Positions 12,569 through 22,998 of a stretch of DNA of 64,000 nucleotides are shown piece by piece; position 1 is the stretch's first letter, and each line of letters starts with the position of its first letter. The notes under the pieces were generated by a model, which saw nothing but the letters and a program-made list of their open reading frames with translations, was not told where the DNA came from and made no database searches. This DNA is from Anodontia alba (taxonomy: Eukaryota > Mollusca > Bivalvia > Lucinida > Lucinidae): positions 85,888,095 through 85,952,094 of the forward strand of contig OZ024831.1 of NCBI GenBank assembly GCA_964016985.1, written 5' to 3'. The translations under genes and the position numbers were made by a program.

Positions 12569-13404
12569 AAATATAGAAATGGCCGTAGTTTTCAACTATT
12601 TACATTAATAAAATCTAGCAAGAAAAAGGCCATGTTACTGGCCTTGGTCAAAAATTTCTTTTGTTAGCCAGTTAGTGAAAAGGCTCAAATGTATGGAATA
12701 TTTCGATTAGTTTTGAACATCGATCGACACCGACAGGCTCTAGTCAATGGGCTTCGCAAATGACATTTTCCATTTTCCAAGGCTAAACCAGGACCAAAAA
12801 TGGAAACTGTAACCGGTCGTGCACTTCTACTAAAGACTACTTATCTTTACTATTTGAACCTATAATTCCTAACAACTCGAAATACTGGAATACCTTCACT
12901 CCTCACCTTGTTAGTCCTAAAATTTTAACAAGCCCATTTTATTTCCTCTAGATCTGCCCAAAAACTGCAGGATGAGTGGCTAACAGTGAAGAACCTGATT
13001 AGTACGCTGCATTCTGCGGCGTCTGATCTGGGTCTGCACTGTTTGCTCAAGCCACAAGGGACCGAATACGTACTTAAAGCTAACATTTTTCTGAAAGTTT
13101 CAAGAACGTAAATAAATACTCGGTGACATCACTTTCACCGCGTGGTCTAGGAAATCGTGTCCTACCCTAAAACAATGTCTCGCTAATTGCTTCTGTTTGA
13201 TTGGGTAATAAATTGGGTTTGATAATTCATAGGAGCGTAGCAACACACATATATATGAGATTTTCAATACTTCATTATGAAGACGCCAGAGATAGCAGGA
13301 AAGTTAGGAATAGTAACGGTGTAAAGTCTGTTAGACATTTCTCTGTGATAACTACAGAACACTTGAGGTATTGCGTATTAATTTTTGTAAAAAGACAAAA
13401 TTTA
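12569..13404. other. No gene recognised
   Basis: The stretch at 12740-12790 (GTCAATGGGCTTCGCAAATG) resembles 7940-7985, so part is repeat-derived. A fragment TGATCTGGGTCTGCACTGTT near 13026-13045 belongs to the TTAA-ended MITE type seen complete at 40018-40231. Nothing looks coding. Confidence 0.4.
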
Positions 13405-13735
13405 TAGTCGAACCTTAATAACTCGAACATCTTTGGGACTATGTAAATTTGTTCTAGACATGGGTAGTTCGAGCCACTGAGGGTTAATCTTAGGGCCAGT
13501 TCAGGAAGCAAATGGATATAATTTAGGGATGTCTCTTCGGTCTTCTGTATAATAATGGTATGTTGAGTGTACTCACTGAGGCGATTCTAATGAGTACAGA
13601 AAACATACATTGCATGATAAAATAAGACCATTTTCCTACCATATCTATAATAATTTGCTTTCGAGAGAATTTCCTAGGAACTCAAAATCTAGTTAGAATT
13701 ATCCATGGTAAACGAGCCATCGATGTTCAAGTCAT
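13405..13735. mobile_element. Pogo/Tc1-mariner-like MITE, eroded copy
   Basis: It starts with AGTCGAACCTTAATAACTCG and contains GGTAGTTCGAGCCACTGAGG and the palindromic block GTACTCACTGAGGCGATTCT (about 13568-13607). It ends in AACGAGCCATCGATGTTCAA. The better-preserved copy at 55140-55497 defines the ends. Confidence 0.55.
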
Positions 13736-13754
13736 TAAGTTTTCGCTGTATATA

Positions 13755-13905
13755 TATAACACTCATAGCTCCGGATAAGAGGGGTACCCACATAATTTTT
13801 TTTCTTATTTCTCTACGAATACAATGATGCTGGTACTCGTTCGAAGGGCCTCGGCGAGACGCTTCTAATAGGTACTAACATAATAACAATGTATTTTTGT
13901 GCAAA

Positions 13906-14001
<96 letters not shown>

Positions 14002-14035
14002 TCGGTTGAAAAAATAGTGTAATATCTGGAGCTAT
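13755..14035. mobile_element. Hairpin MITE carrying a TA microsatellite
   Basis: The inverted ends CATAGCTCCGGATA (about 13765) and TCTGGAGCTATG (about 14024) enclose the palindromic module GGTACTCGTTCGAAGGGCCT ... GCTTCTAATAGGTACTAAC (13832-13882). A (TA)n run lies at 13910-13999. Non-coding. Confidence 0.5.
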
Positions 14036-14870
14036 GACATTACTTCGTTACTTTTTGTAATATAAATATATAAAATATACGTCATTACTTTTTGTATTTT
14101 AAATATATGAACAATTACAAAGATACATCCTTTCACTAGGTACACTAATATCATTTCTCTCAATCCTTAAAGCACTAAGCAAAATTGTAGCTGACGACAA
14201 CCTATTTTGTTGCCCTGGAGGGAAACATTGTCTTTTGGTCGTTCGGGTCCGTTCGACACACTGCATAGAGACAGGATCCTGAAATTCTGCATGAGGAATA
14301 AGGATGGAAAATAAGTGGACCCGTGCTTCTCTTTTTTACGTTAGACTTGAGTTCAAGCTTTTTCGTCTCATGTATTGCAAACCTATGGGGCTTAATGAAA
14401 TATTGTTAGCAAGATATCTCGAATTTTTTTAGGCTAGGGTCTTGAAACTTGGTGAGCTTATTGGGGATGACAAGAAAGTTAATCAGTTTGAACAAATTCC
14501 GAAAATGTTTGCTTTATTCGAATAATGATCCTTGTAAATACAATGTAACTGATAATCAAATCGTGTGAGCAAAGTATCTCGATGATTAAACAATTAGTAA
14601 ATGCTTGTGCAACTTTCAAAGAAATGGCAGAGACAGGGTGTTGGTGCTCAGAATTTTCTTTAAAACGCATTTAAATTTCTAATTTTAGCCCTAAAGTTTT
14701 GTTAATGGCCCTACTTAACTCCATAATTTAAGCCCTAAATTTTTGTCAAGCTGCATGACTGTACGCTTGAAAGTCTGACTTATTAAAGAATTACATACAT
14801 GTGTTGAGAGCATAGTGTTATATAATAACAAGTTCCAGACCACTCTTATTTTAATATCATGTAAATTTAA
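14036..14870. other. No gene recognised
   Basis: AT-rich sequence with no ORF that has splice or domain support. The 63-codon minus-strand frame at 14479-14670 has no recognisable feature. Confidence 0.4.
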
Positions 14871-15042
14871 GAAATAGATCAGCATTAGAAGTGATTTGTT
14901 GAGTAATAAATCACTGTTTGGAGGTCAGTTGTAAAGTAGATCAAATCACGAGAGTGCAGCGTGAGAAATTTATCTTCTTACAACTGACCAACAAACTGCG
15001 ATTTATTACTCAACAAATCACGCACAAGAGCTGATCTATTTC
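14871..15042. mobile_element. Long inverted-repeat element (~62-bp arms)
   Basis: The left arm GAAATAGATCAGC ... GTGATTTGTTGAGTAATAAA ... GGTCAGTTGTAA matches the complement of the right arm ending GCTGATCTATTTC, with few mismatches. The loop is about 45 bp. A shorter relative (GTGATTTGTTGCAGAATAAA) is at about 15260-15290. Typical fold-back MITE form. No target duplication could be assigned. Confidence 0.65.
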
Positions 15043-16240
15043 GATTCTAACACGTAGAAAACGACGAAAAAGTAATTGTATCCTTCAGATTCTTCCAACT
15101 TTTCGCCATCGAATAAAGAAATCCAGCTAACAGTTTTGACTGTAACGCTGACGTTTACATGTACTTCTTACGTTGTTGACGCGAGAAAAACGACGTTACA
15201 CCGTCGTGGAAACGAAGACTGACGTAAGCAAAGTGTCAAAATGACGTCGGAACGCCCAGTGATTTGTTGCAGAATAAATCACTGATTTTAACCACTGGGA
15301 ATATAGGTAAGGAGTTTTAAAATGGGACTTATCAGTAAATTGCCTGATGCACGTTTTAACAGATCCCAACAACTTTTCAGGTGTTAAAGTCTATTCTAAC
15401 ATGACGTTAACGTTTTCATATAGCGCCATATAGAAACGTTACCGTGATCAAACTACAATAATTCACGTCGTCAACGTAGTGCGTGCAAAAGGGCGCATTT
15501 GGTGATGTCAAATGTAAACCTTTACTTCTGGCGACGTCCGCTGCAAAAGAGTTCTTTGGAAAACATTGCAACGATGTCGATTTTCCTTTATGTATCATGT
15601 TAGAATCGAAATACTTTTTCTCTGCTGTGAATTATTGCCGAATAATGCATGGTGTTGTCGGGCAGACGCGAATATTAATTCACTCCGGCTTCGCCGTCGT
15701 GAGTTAATACGCGCAAAAAAGTGCGTTTGACGACCTCGCATGTAAAGATTTACTTCTCGCGACGTCCTTTGCAAAAGAGTTCTTTGGAAAACATTGCAAC
15801 AATGTCGATTTTTCTTTCTGTATCATATTAGAATCTTAATATTTTTTTTTCTCTACTGTAAATTACCGCGAAATAACGCATGGCGGTCGAGGGCAGATTG
15901 CGAAGAATTAATTTACGTGAACCGTCGTGAACTAATACTTCGCAATCTGCCCTCCAACACCACTGTTGCAATGTTTTCCAAGAACTCTTTTGCACGAACA
16001 TCATTGACGATGTGAATCACTGTCGTTTGATCATGGTGCTGTGACGTTTGTATTAGGCTCAATTGGAAACGTTAATGTCAGTAACGTTAACGTTAGAATT
16101 CGCAATCTGCCCTCCAACACCATGCGTTGTTCGGGATAATTCACACTACAGAAAAACTATTTCTAAGGTAAAACTGATGATGAAATTGTGTCAACAAAAT
16201 GTATCAATATCGGATAGCGCTTTGAAACTTTCTGACCTGA
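15043..16240. repeat. Locally duplicated non-coding blocks
   Basis: A block with CGACGTCC, TTGCAAAAGAGTTCTTTGGA and AAACATTGCAACGATGTCGA at 15530-15590 recurs at 15760-15815, and in inverted form near 15965-15995. An inverted pair ACTTCGCAATCTGCCCTCC / GAGGGCAGATTGCGAAGAAT lies at 15888-15953. ORFs here are short and follow the repeat. No gene is proposed. Confidence 0.5.
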
Positions 16241-16504
16241 TTGGGGATGGTATTTCAAGCTTATTATCAAAGCAACAAATACGAGGGGGTTATCAACATA
16301 TTTTTCTTGTTTCTGCACAAAACCATATGTTGTGGATACTCATTAGAAGTACTTTCCGGATGTAAAAGCGCCTTATCTCGAGTTATGTTATGTCCCTCTG
16401 CAAATAGATATTTTGTAGTATTTTGTACAAGTGTGTGTTATTTTGGCGTCAAGCAGTTTGGGGCATTGTTCTTTTTTTTTTTATATAAACACCAGCTCTA
16501 GTTT

Positions 16505-16610
16505 TATTATTTTTTTTCAGAGAAAATAAGACTTGGCATTTCATGTAAATCGTCAGCTAAGAAGACGACTCAAATGAAATTTCAACTTATTCCCTCTTAA
16601 AAAAAAAAAA
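16505..16610. repeat. AGAGAAAATAAGACTTG palindrome, copy 1
   Basis: CAGAGAAAATAAGACTTGGC and its inverted partner (here CAACTTATTCCCTCTT) flank TCGTCAGCTAAGAAGACGAC. The same palindromic sequence appears at 18625-18720, 18755-18830, 38165-38250, 50105-50215 and 50290-50400, usually followed by a CGCTTTAAG segment. An A-run follows at 16600-16620. Confidence 0.5.
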
Positions 16611-16646
16611 AAAAAAAAAAGAGTAAAAATTCGTCTGCTGCAATTG

Positions 16647-16679
16647 CGATTGTCTACGCCCATGCCATGGGCGTAGACA
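16647..16679. repeat. Perfect 33-bp palindrome
   Basis: ATTGTCTACGCCCATG, a single C, then the exact reverse complement CATGGGCGTAGACAAT. It lies between an A-run and MITE-A copy 2. Confidence 0.85.
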
Positions 16680-16851
16680 ATATACGGTTTGGTTCGGACG
16701 GAAGTGATTCAGTTGGTGACCCACAATGCATCAATGCACAACTGCCCTTATGCGTGTTGTCTACAAGTAAAACCCGGGACTTTACAGAGCACTGAATTGA
16801 ATAGAATAATATTTCACATCTTAGTATACCTACATATACAGGTGTTCTCTA

Positions 16852-17130
16852 CATTACGAAAACACGCCTATTCAAATATATTGAAAATTTCACCACCAAA
16901 AACTGAAAGTTTTCAGACTAAAAATTCTGATATTTTTCATATTTCTGCTCAAAACATTGTTTGTGGGTACTCGTTAGAACCGCCTCGGCGAGGCGGTTCT
17001 AACGAGTATCACAATCTATGTTTTTTGAGCAGAAATAAGAAAAATAATGTATACCCCTGTGAACCCCAGTTTTACTGTATAAAAGTGGGGTTTAAGGGGG
17101 TCAATATTATATAGGCATGTTTTCGTGATG
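16852..17130 (+). mobile_element. MITE-A copy 2 (279 bp)
   Basis: The ends are CATTACGAAAACACGCCTAT and the complement of CATCACGAAAACATGCCTAT. The central hairpin at about 16955-17025 has arms GTGGGTACTCGTTAGAACCG / CGGTTCTAACGAGTATC(A)C around CCTCGGCGAGG. Downstream is CCCCAGTTTTACTGTATAAA with GTGGGGTTTAAGG. The length is identical to copy 3, implying recent spread. The 141-codon frame at 16689-17114 runs across this element and is spurious. Confidence 0.8.
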
Positions 17131-17770
17131 ATTTATCGGCACACTGCATTTATGGAGATAATCTAAAAGGTTACTATTGCAGACTTTATCAAAGTTTATT
17201 GTATATATATTTATCTTGACAATTTCATTTTTAAAGTGTGTGGATGCAGTGGTACTGCTAAGTGCAATTTATAGCATTCCCAGGACAGTGTGACAAGCCT
17301 AAAAAAAAGCGATGTAAAATTAGCTGTAAACATTTTTATGTGAGCTAGGGTCATTCTCATTTAGACGGGATATCATTTAGACCTCTTCAATTCACCCTTT
17401 GAGTTTTCGAATTAAGCCGATTTAGCCGAGATTAGCATGTTAAGAGCCCAAGACTATTAAAATCAGCTTTAACATTTATTATTGCATAAAAAGCAATGTC
17501 GCACGTTATTAACAGCCGTGCATTAACCGGCGAAAAGCCGTGTATTAACAAGGCAATTCACGCGCTGTAATGCACGGCTACGCAACTTTCAATATGATCG
17601 TACCGGGGCCACAGATTTGCTGCCGTTACGAGATGTGTACTGCCCGGCCCTAGAACGCGCATAGTCTGTGGAACTTACGTTCGCGAGACATCGGTGAGAA
17701 AGCGTAACAAAATAGTGCAAGAAATATCTCGAAATGAAGCAAATGTTTTCAGTTTTTATACAATAATAGC
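17131..17770. other. No gene recognised
   Basis: Around 17510-17580 are inverted pieces of GCACGGCT and TTAACA that may be a decayed fold-back element. The 63-codon minus frame at 17589-17780 has no supporting signal. Confidence 0.35.
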
Positions 17771-17908
17771 GATCAAACATGGTTTTTCAATGCATTAACA
17801 TTCGTCAGGTCCCTTGGGAGGTGTTGAAAACCGCGGCCTTCGGCCTCGGTTTTCAACACCTCCCACAGGACCTGGCGAATGTTAATGTATGAAAAACCAT
17901 GTTTGATC
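17771..17908. mobile_element. Long fold-back hairpin (~66-bp arms)
   Basis: The left arm GATCAAACATGGTTTTTCAA ... CATTAACATTCG ... GAGGTGTTGAAAACCG and the right arm pair along nearly the whole length, with a GCGGCCTTCGGCCTCG turn at the centre. Only a few mismatches are seen. Non-coding. Confidence 0.75.
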
Positions 17909-18090
17909 CCTATATTGTGTGCGAAGCGCAGACCAAGCTTTTTGTAAAACAAAAACGAAAAAAAAAATGCTTATACTTGTTAGCGATTTAAGGGTTGTTT
18001 AATCTTGAACAGAAGGGAATTAGATGATTTTGTTTTAACCTTTTTCCCCAGAAAATAGTTTGTGTTATCTAATATCGGAAGTCTGTTGTT

Positions 18091-18123
<33 letters not shown>

Positions 18124-18980
18124 TTTGTTTTTTCAGACTTGAATAAAATATCAAAACCTGGAAAATGCAGGAACTATTTTAAACTGCCGTCCGCTGAGAT
18201 TTCAACTGTCTTCTCCTACTACTTATATTGTCGTCTGTCAATATTGAAATTCACAAGGCTGAATGTTAAGTCGATGAGGCCTTCCACTGGGGTAAAAACG
18301 GGTTTTCGAAGACGAAGAACCAGGCTCGCTTAAGTACAGCATGCGCAACAAAAGAAAAAGGCATTTCATGCTATATGTGAAGTAGAAAAACCCAATGATT
18401 CTCTAGGTGGACAAAGAAGGCCCTGATCGGACTGCGCGGATGCACAAGCTGATTTTGGCATTCAGTGCATTTTCGTTAAATACTCATTATCACTAAAGAA
18501 ATGTGGACGCCCTGCAGAACGAGTAGACGTTCCCAGATCTGAGGATTACGCGGGACGCTTCAGAAGTTAATCCTTTAAGGCGCTAATGACAACTGCAGCA
18601 GATGACATTTTGATATTTTGTTGTATTTTAGAGAAAACAGGGTTTGACATTTCATGTGTATCATCTGCCTAGCAGAAGAGTCACATGAAATGACATGTTA
18701 TTTAAAGTGTTAATCATAAGAATTGCACACGACTATCTTTTTTTCTGTATTTGTCTGAGAGAATAAAGCTTGGCACATCATGTGAATCGTGTGACCAGCA
18801 TGAAAAGCAATCTTATTTTCTCTGAGGAAAAAAAAAAAAAAAGAAAAAAGAGAGAGAGAATGTTGTTCGCTACAATTTCGCTCAGCGCCTTAAGCATTCA
18901 AAAGTTCCGCTGAGCGAGGCAACATACGCCAGTAGGAGTTTTTCAGCAACATGAATATTTGCATCAAATTAGCAAACAAG
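17909..18980. other. Spacer with two AGAGAAAATAAGACTTG palindromes
   Basis: A T-run lies at 18091-18122. Palindrome copies of the 16505 type are at 18625-18720 and 18755-18830. A GATCGGACTGCGCGGATGCA fragment at about 18425 relates to the GATCAGCCTGCGCAT MITEs. A candidate exon at 18137-18291 is discussed under findings. Confidence 0.45.
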
Positions 18981-18990
18981 AGCGCGCGCG

Positions 18991-19022
<32 letters not shown>
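18981..19022. repeat. (GC)n-(CA)n microsatellite
   Basis: Alternating GC for about 18 bp passes directly into CACACA. A SINE fragment starts right after it. Confidence 0.9.
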
Positions 19023-19023
<1 letters not shown>

Positions 19024-19113
19024 TCCTGCCCAGTAAACGTGTGGTTAGGTAAACTGACCGCGCTCGACATGACCCCATTGGGTTGACTGGGCCGTAAAAC
19101 CTCAACATAAACA
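19024..19113 (-). mobile_element. SINE fragment (3' body)
   Basis: CCTGCCCAGTAAACGTGTGG, GTAAACTGACCGCGCTCGAC and GACTGGGCCGTAAAACCTCA match, in reverse, the body of the fuller copy at 33735-34040. The tRNA-like head is missing. Confidence 0.65.
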
Positions 19114-19301
19114 CAATCCAGGAAGAATATCAGCAGCTTTAGTGCTTCTTGGCAAAGAATTGTAACTTCTCTCTTTCCATGACTTCGGACAAAGGTCGAA
19201 GCCAAGCCTTAAGGTAATCCTTGTGCAAATTTGCAGCGAACAAGAAATCGCTATGGAAGCACACTTTTCTCACCTAACCGATCCAGCCAGCGGTTAACCA
19301 G

Positions 19302-19364
19302 CTGTTTGTTACAAAAGAAACTACATGGCTGAGTCAGCCATGTAGTTTCTTTTGTAACAAACAG
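19302..19364. repeat. Perfect 63-bp palindrome
   Basis: A 31-base arm beginning CTGTTTGTTACAAAAGAAAC, a single G, then the exact reverse complement. It lies in a repeat (about 19265-19490) whose relative at about 32780-32930 reads CTGTTTCACCGGCTCAAAAC at this point and is not palindromic. The fold-back is therefore specific to this copy. Confidence 0.9.
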
Positions 19365-19491
19365 GCTGACCAAGCAATACGGCTGTTTTCGTCATTTTTA
19401 GCAGACGAATAATGTGTCCGTCATGTTTTTAGCCGCCTAACCTATGAATTAAAAGCGACGCAATGGGGCTGCGCCGGCTGACTAGATTGTA

Positions 19492-19770
19492 CATTACGAA
19501 AACATGCCTATTCAAATATATAGAAAAATCTCACCTCCAAAAACTGAAAGTTTTCAGATAAAAACCTCTGAAATTTTTCATATTTCAGCTCAAAACATAG
19601 ATTGTGGGTTCTCGTTAGAACCGCCTCGGCGAGGCGGTTCAAACGAGTACCCACAATATATGTTTTCAGCAGAAATAAGAAAAATAATGTATACCCCTGT
19701 AAACCCCAGTTTTACTATATAAAAGTGGGGTTTGCGGGGGTCAAAGTTATATAGGTATGTTTTCGTGGTG
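19492..19770 (+). mobile_element. MITE-A copy 3 (279 bp)
   Basis: The ends are CATTACGAAAACATGCCTAT and the complement of CACCACGAAAACATACCTAT. The central hairpin at about 19600-19665 repeats GGGTTCTCGTTAGAACCGCC and its complement. Structure and length are as in copy 2. The 72-codon frame at 19504-19722 reads the element. Confidence 0.8.
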
Positions 19771-20345
19771 AGAAAAGAGTGTGTAACCCGGTTAAAGAGT
19801 GCGGCCTATATGAAATATCCAAAGGGGCATAAACTAGAAGAAAGATTTCTGTTCCTTTTCTCTACACATCGTCTAAAGATGCTTTATATTTGTACAAAGT
19901 TTCCTAAAGAAATCTTTAAAAGTTTTAAAATTATAAAGCGGAGACGAAACACGTATCCAATGATTCTGCTAGCGAACAGTGAATGCCCTTGATCAGACTG
20001 CGCAGATGCGCAGGCTGTTCTGGGCCTTCGCTGTCCACATATGGCCGAAGATACGTTTTCGCATTTCGCGGCCCACTAACATTTGATGTACAAAACGAGA
20101 TATTATGCAGTAAATGAAGGCCTAGATCGACATGCTCATGTTAGTAGTCCTATTTAACAGTCAAACTCATAAAGGCTACATGCATTAAGCAACCACCTTT
20201 ATCTAAATACCATTTTTTTAGATCCGATAAAAGGAAAATAAATGTAAATTCATTTAACTGTATTCAACAACACCTGTATTAAGCAACCACTTTTGACTTT
20301 CTCTTAGGAGCTTACTTAATACAGGTTTGATTGAACACAGGTTTG
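19771..20345. other. No gene recognised
   Basis: A GATCAGACTGCGCAGATGCG fragment (about 19992) and ATATGGCCGAAGATACGTTT (about 20039) belong to the MITE type seen whole at 48609-48834. The 86-codon frame at 19732-19992 starts inside MITE-A and has no support. Confidence 0.4.
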
Positions 20346-21036
20346 TTCTACTTATAGAATCAATGGATTCTACCTACTTACAGAATCAATGGATTCTGCC
20401 TACTTACAAAATCATTGGATTCTGTCTGTCTACTTACAGACTTAATGGATTCTGCCTATAGAATCAACGGATTCTGCCTACTTACAGAATCAATGGATTC
20501 TGCCTACTTACAGAATCAATGGATTCTGCAAGTAGGCCTACTTACAGAATCAATGAATTCTGCCTACTTACAGAATCAATGGATTCTGCCTACTTACAGA
20601 ATCAATGGATTCTGCCTACTTACAGAATCAATGGATTCTGACTACTTTCAGAATAAATGTATTCTGCCTGCTTTCAGAATCGATGGATTCTGTCTGCTTA
20701 TAGAATCAATGGATTCTGCCTACTTACAGAATCAATGGATTCTGCCTACTTACAGAATCAATGGATTCTGCCTTCTTACAGAATCAATGGATTTTGCCTA
20801 CTTACAAAATCAATGACTTCTGTCTGTCTACTTACAGAATTAATGGATTCTGCCTACTTAAAGAATCAATGGATTCTGCCTACTTAAAGAATCAATGGAT
20901 TCTGCCTACTGTCAGAATAAATGTATTCTGCCTGCTTTCAGAATCAATGGATTCTGCCTACTTACAGAATCAAATCAATGGATTCTGCCTACTTTTAGAA
21001 TAAATGGATTCTGACTACTTGCAGAATCGATGGATA
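20346..21036. repeat. 26-bp minisatellite with self-complementary unit (~26 copies)
   Basis: The unit is CTACTTACAGAATCAATGG plus ATTCTGC. Each unit contains AGAATC and GATTCT as an inverted pair around AATG, so every copy can form a small hairpin. Copies differ by a few bases, and some carry short insertions (CTGTCTGTCTAC). Because 26 is not divisible by 3 and the unit lacks stops in the main frames, long overlapping ORFs appear (up to 133 codons at 20415-20816). These are an effect of the period, not evidence for a gene. Confidence 0.9.
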
Positions 21037-21480
21037 TCCTATAAAACATCGAACTGAGGATCTGAACAGACTGCACAGGCTGATCTGTGCCTTGGTTATT
21101 TGTATATTGCATAAAGTCTCTTGCAATGCGCATTATATCCGAAAAAAAGCATAGACACGCACGCTTTAACTTTTAAAAAATCAAATTAATCTAATCAAGA
21201 GATAGCCGAGGGCCTGAGCACACCACACGAAAGTGCAGATCGTTTCTACGGGATTTTGCTGTTAGCAAATGTCTTCTTTTAGGCGTTTAAAAATAACTAG
21301 AGCCGTATCTGAATTAAATATTCGGTCAAACAATCTGTGCAAACAGTGCTGACCCAGACCAGACGCAGAGGATCGCGACGTCTGACCCGTTTGCCACTCA
21401 TCCAGCCATTTTAGACATATTAAAAGGCATTAACACAGGCTTAATCAAATTCCAGGTTAAGAAAGTATATGAGTTTCAAA
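21037..21480. other. MITE fragments, no gene
   Basis: At about 21335-21400 is a decayed copy of the CAAACAGTG ... GACCCAGACCAGACG palindrome (TTAA MITE type of 40018-40231). Nothing coding is seen. Confidence 0.4.
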
Positions 21481-21653
21481 GAGTATTTGATGATAATTCT
21501 GGGACGGTTTTTTTTTTTCTTCTTATTTCTCCATAAAATATTTGTTGTGGGTCTCATTAGAAGCGCTTCGCCGAGGCGATTCTAATGAATATCTACAACA
21601 TATGTTTAATGGAGAATTAGAGAAAATAATCCGAGATTTATCACCAAATACTC
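21481..21653. mobile_element. MITE-B copy with palindromic module
   Basis: The ends GAGTATTTGATGATAATTCT and the complement of GGGAGTATTTGGTGATAAAT are inverted. The core (about 21543-21604) is GTTGTGGGTCTCATTAGAAG, CGCTTCGCCGAGGCG and ATTCTAATGAATATCTACAA. A related element lies at 59571-59730. Its ends differ from MITE-A and the pogo-like family although the core is shared. Confidence 0.6.
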
Positions 21654-21889
21654 CCCCGAGTTAGGTAAGTGATCAATGTTTCCGTACACTTGGAGTAAAT
21701 ATGGTATTCGCTTAATAAGGGACTAATGAAAATAAACGGCGTTAACGGCACACAATGCTTTTTGTGATTAGAATAAACCTTAATTTAGTGTGACGATGTC
21801 AAAGAACACAAAATGCATACATAATGCACATGCAAAACGTGCAGCCCCAATAAGTCAATATATCTGATCTGTCTGGACAAAAGAGCTTG
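21654..21889. other. No feature recognised
   Basis: AT-rich spacer with no ORF of note. Confidence 0.3.
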
Positions 21890-22600
21890 TGTTATAGGAC
21901 TCCTCCGCAAAACTGCATTGGGTGGGCTCATTTGATTATTATGAGAGCGCGGGTCGGGACTATGTCTCGGACCTGTAAATTATTGAAGTCTGCGACGTGA
22001 GCCTGTCTTTTAATTCGCGTTTTGCAATGCGTACAATAGCATTTACTCTGGTCGTGGCTATTTTTTTCCGAGGAAAAATTGGTTCATGGATTTAAAAAAA
22101 AACAAAAAAAAAACCCCAACAACTTCCCTTTACCTTACAACCATTGAAAGCGAAGGCCCAAGCGAAGCAGTAAAGGTTAGAAAACCACCGTATACTGTTT
22201 TGTCTGCATAAGGAAAAATGAACCGATATCTATATGGGCGTGGTTAAGTACGCTCTCCTCCGCAGAACAATCTTATAACCAATGAAATCTAATTCTAATG
22301 CGAAAATCGGACAAACATTTACACTGACTTTATATGTATATTTTACAGGTATTTTGCAATTTTTGTCGGTATATTAACTGTTGTCTAAATGGGTGTGTTT
22401 AAGTACGGTCCTCTCCGCAGAAATGACTGACAACCAACGAACGCGAAGCCAGCTGCTAAAATCTAACGGTAGAGGTTAGACAAATATCTTACACTGATTA
22501 TATCTGCATATTTTAAGGTATTTTGGCAATATTCGTCTAGGGTAAATTAACCGTACACATATGGGCGTTGTTAAATACTTTCTGCGGAGGACGCAATTGC
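21890..22600 (+). repeat. Diverged ~180-bp tandem repeat, about 3-4 units
   Basis: Units share ATGGGCGTGGTTAAGTACGC / ATGGGTGTGTTTAAGTACGG / ATGGGCGTTGTTAAATACTT, each followed by a TCCTCCGCAGAA-like block, then an ACCAATGAA-like block and TTACACTGACTTTATATG. The spacing is about 165-180 bp. No terminal GACGGACGG tract is present, so this array may be separate from the pearl-type elements. Confidence 0.55.
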
Positions 22601-22685
22601 TTACAGACGCACAATTAATCACTCAATTCTTCCGCTCTTGTTACAAACTCCTGTTCGTCATTTTCATCAGATGATAGAATTGCGA

Positions 22686-22998
22686 CATTACGAAAACACA
22701 CCTATTCAAATATACTGAAAACTTTACAACCAAACAAGGGAAATTTTCCGATAAAAAATTCTGATATTTTTCATATTTCTGCTCAAAAACATAGATTGTG
22801 GGTACTCGTTAGAACCGCCTCGCATAGATTGTGGGTACTCGATAGAACCGCCTCGGCGAGGCGGTTCTAACGAGTACCCACAATCTATGCTTTTGAGCAG
22901 AAATAAGAAAAATAATGTATACCCCTGTAAACCCCAGTTTTACTATATAAAAGTGGGGTTGAAGGGGGTCAAAATTATATAGGCATGTTTTCGTGATG
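22686..22998 (+). mobile_element. MITE-A copy 4 (313 bp, duplicated hairpin arm)
   Basis: The ends are CATTACGAAAACACACCTAT and the complement of CATCACGAAAACATGCCTAT. The left hairpin arm is present twice in tandem: CATAGATTGTGGGTACTCGT ... CGCCTCG, then CATAGATTGTGGGTACTCGA ... CGCCTCGGCG. This accounts for the roughly 34 extra bases relative to copies 2 and 3. Otherwise identical in layout. Confidence 0.8.

Noticed and set aside
20415..21003. ORFs of up to 133 codons with repeated SMDSAYLQNQWILP
   Set aside because: Open because a stop-poor 26-bp repeat cycles through three frames. No independent evidence for a repeat protein.
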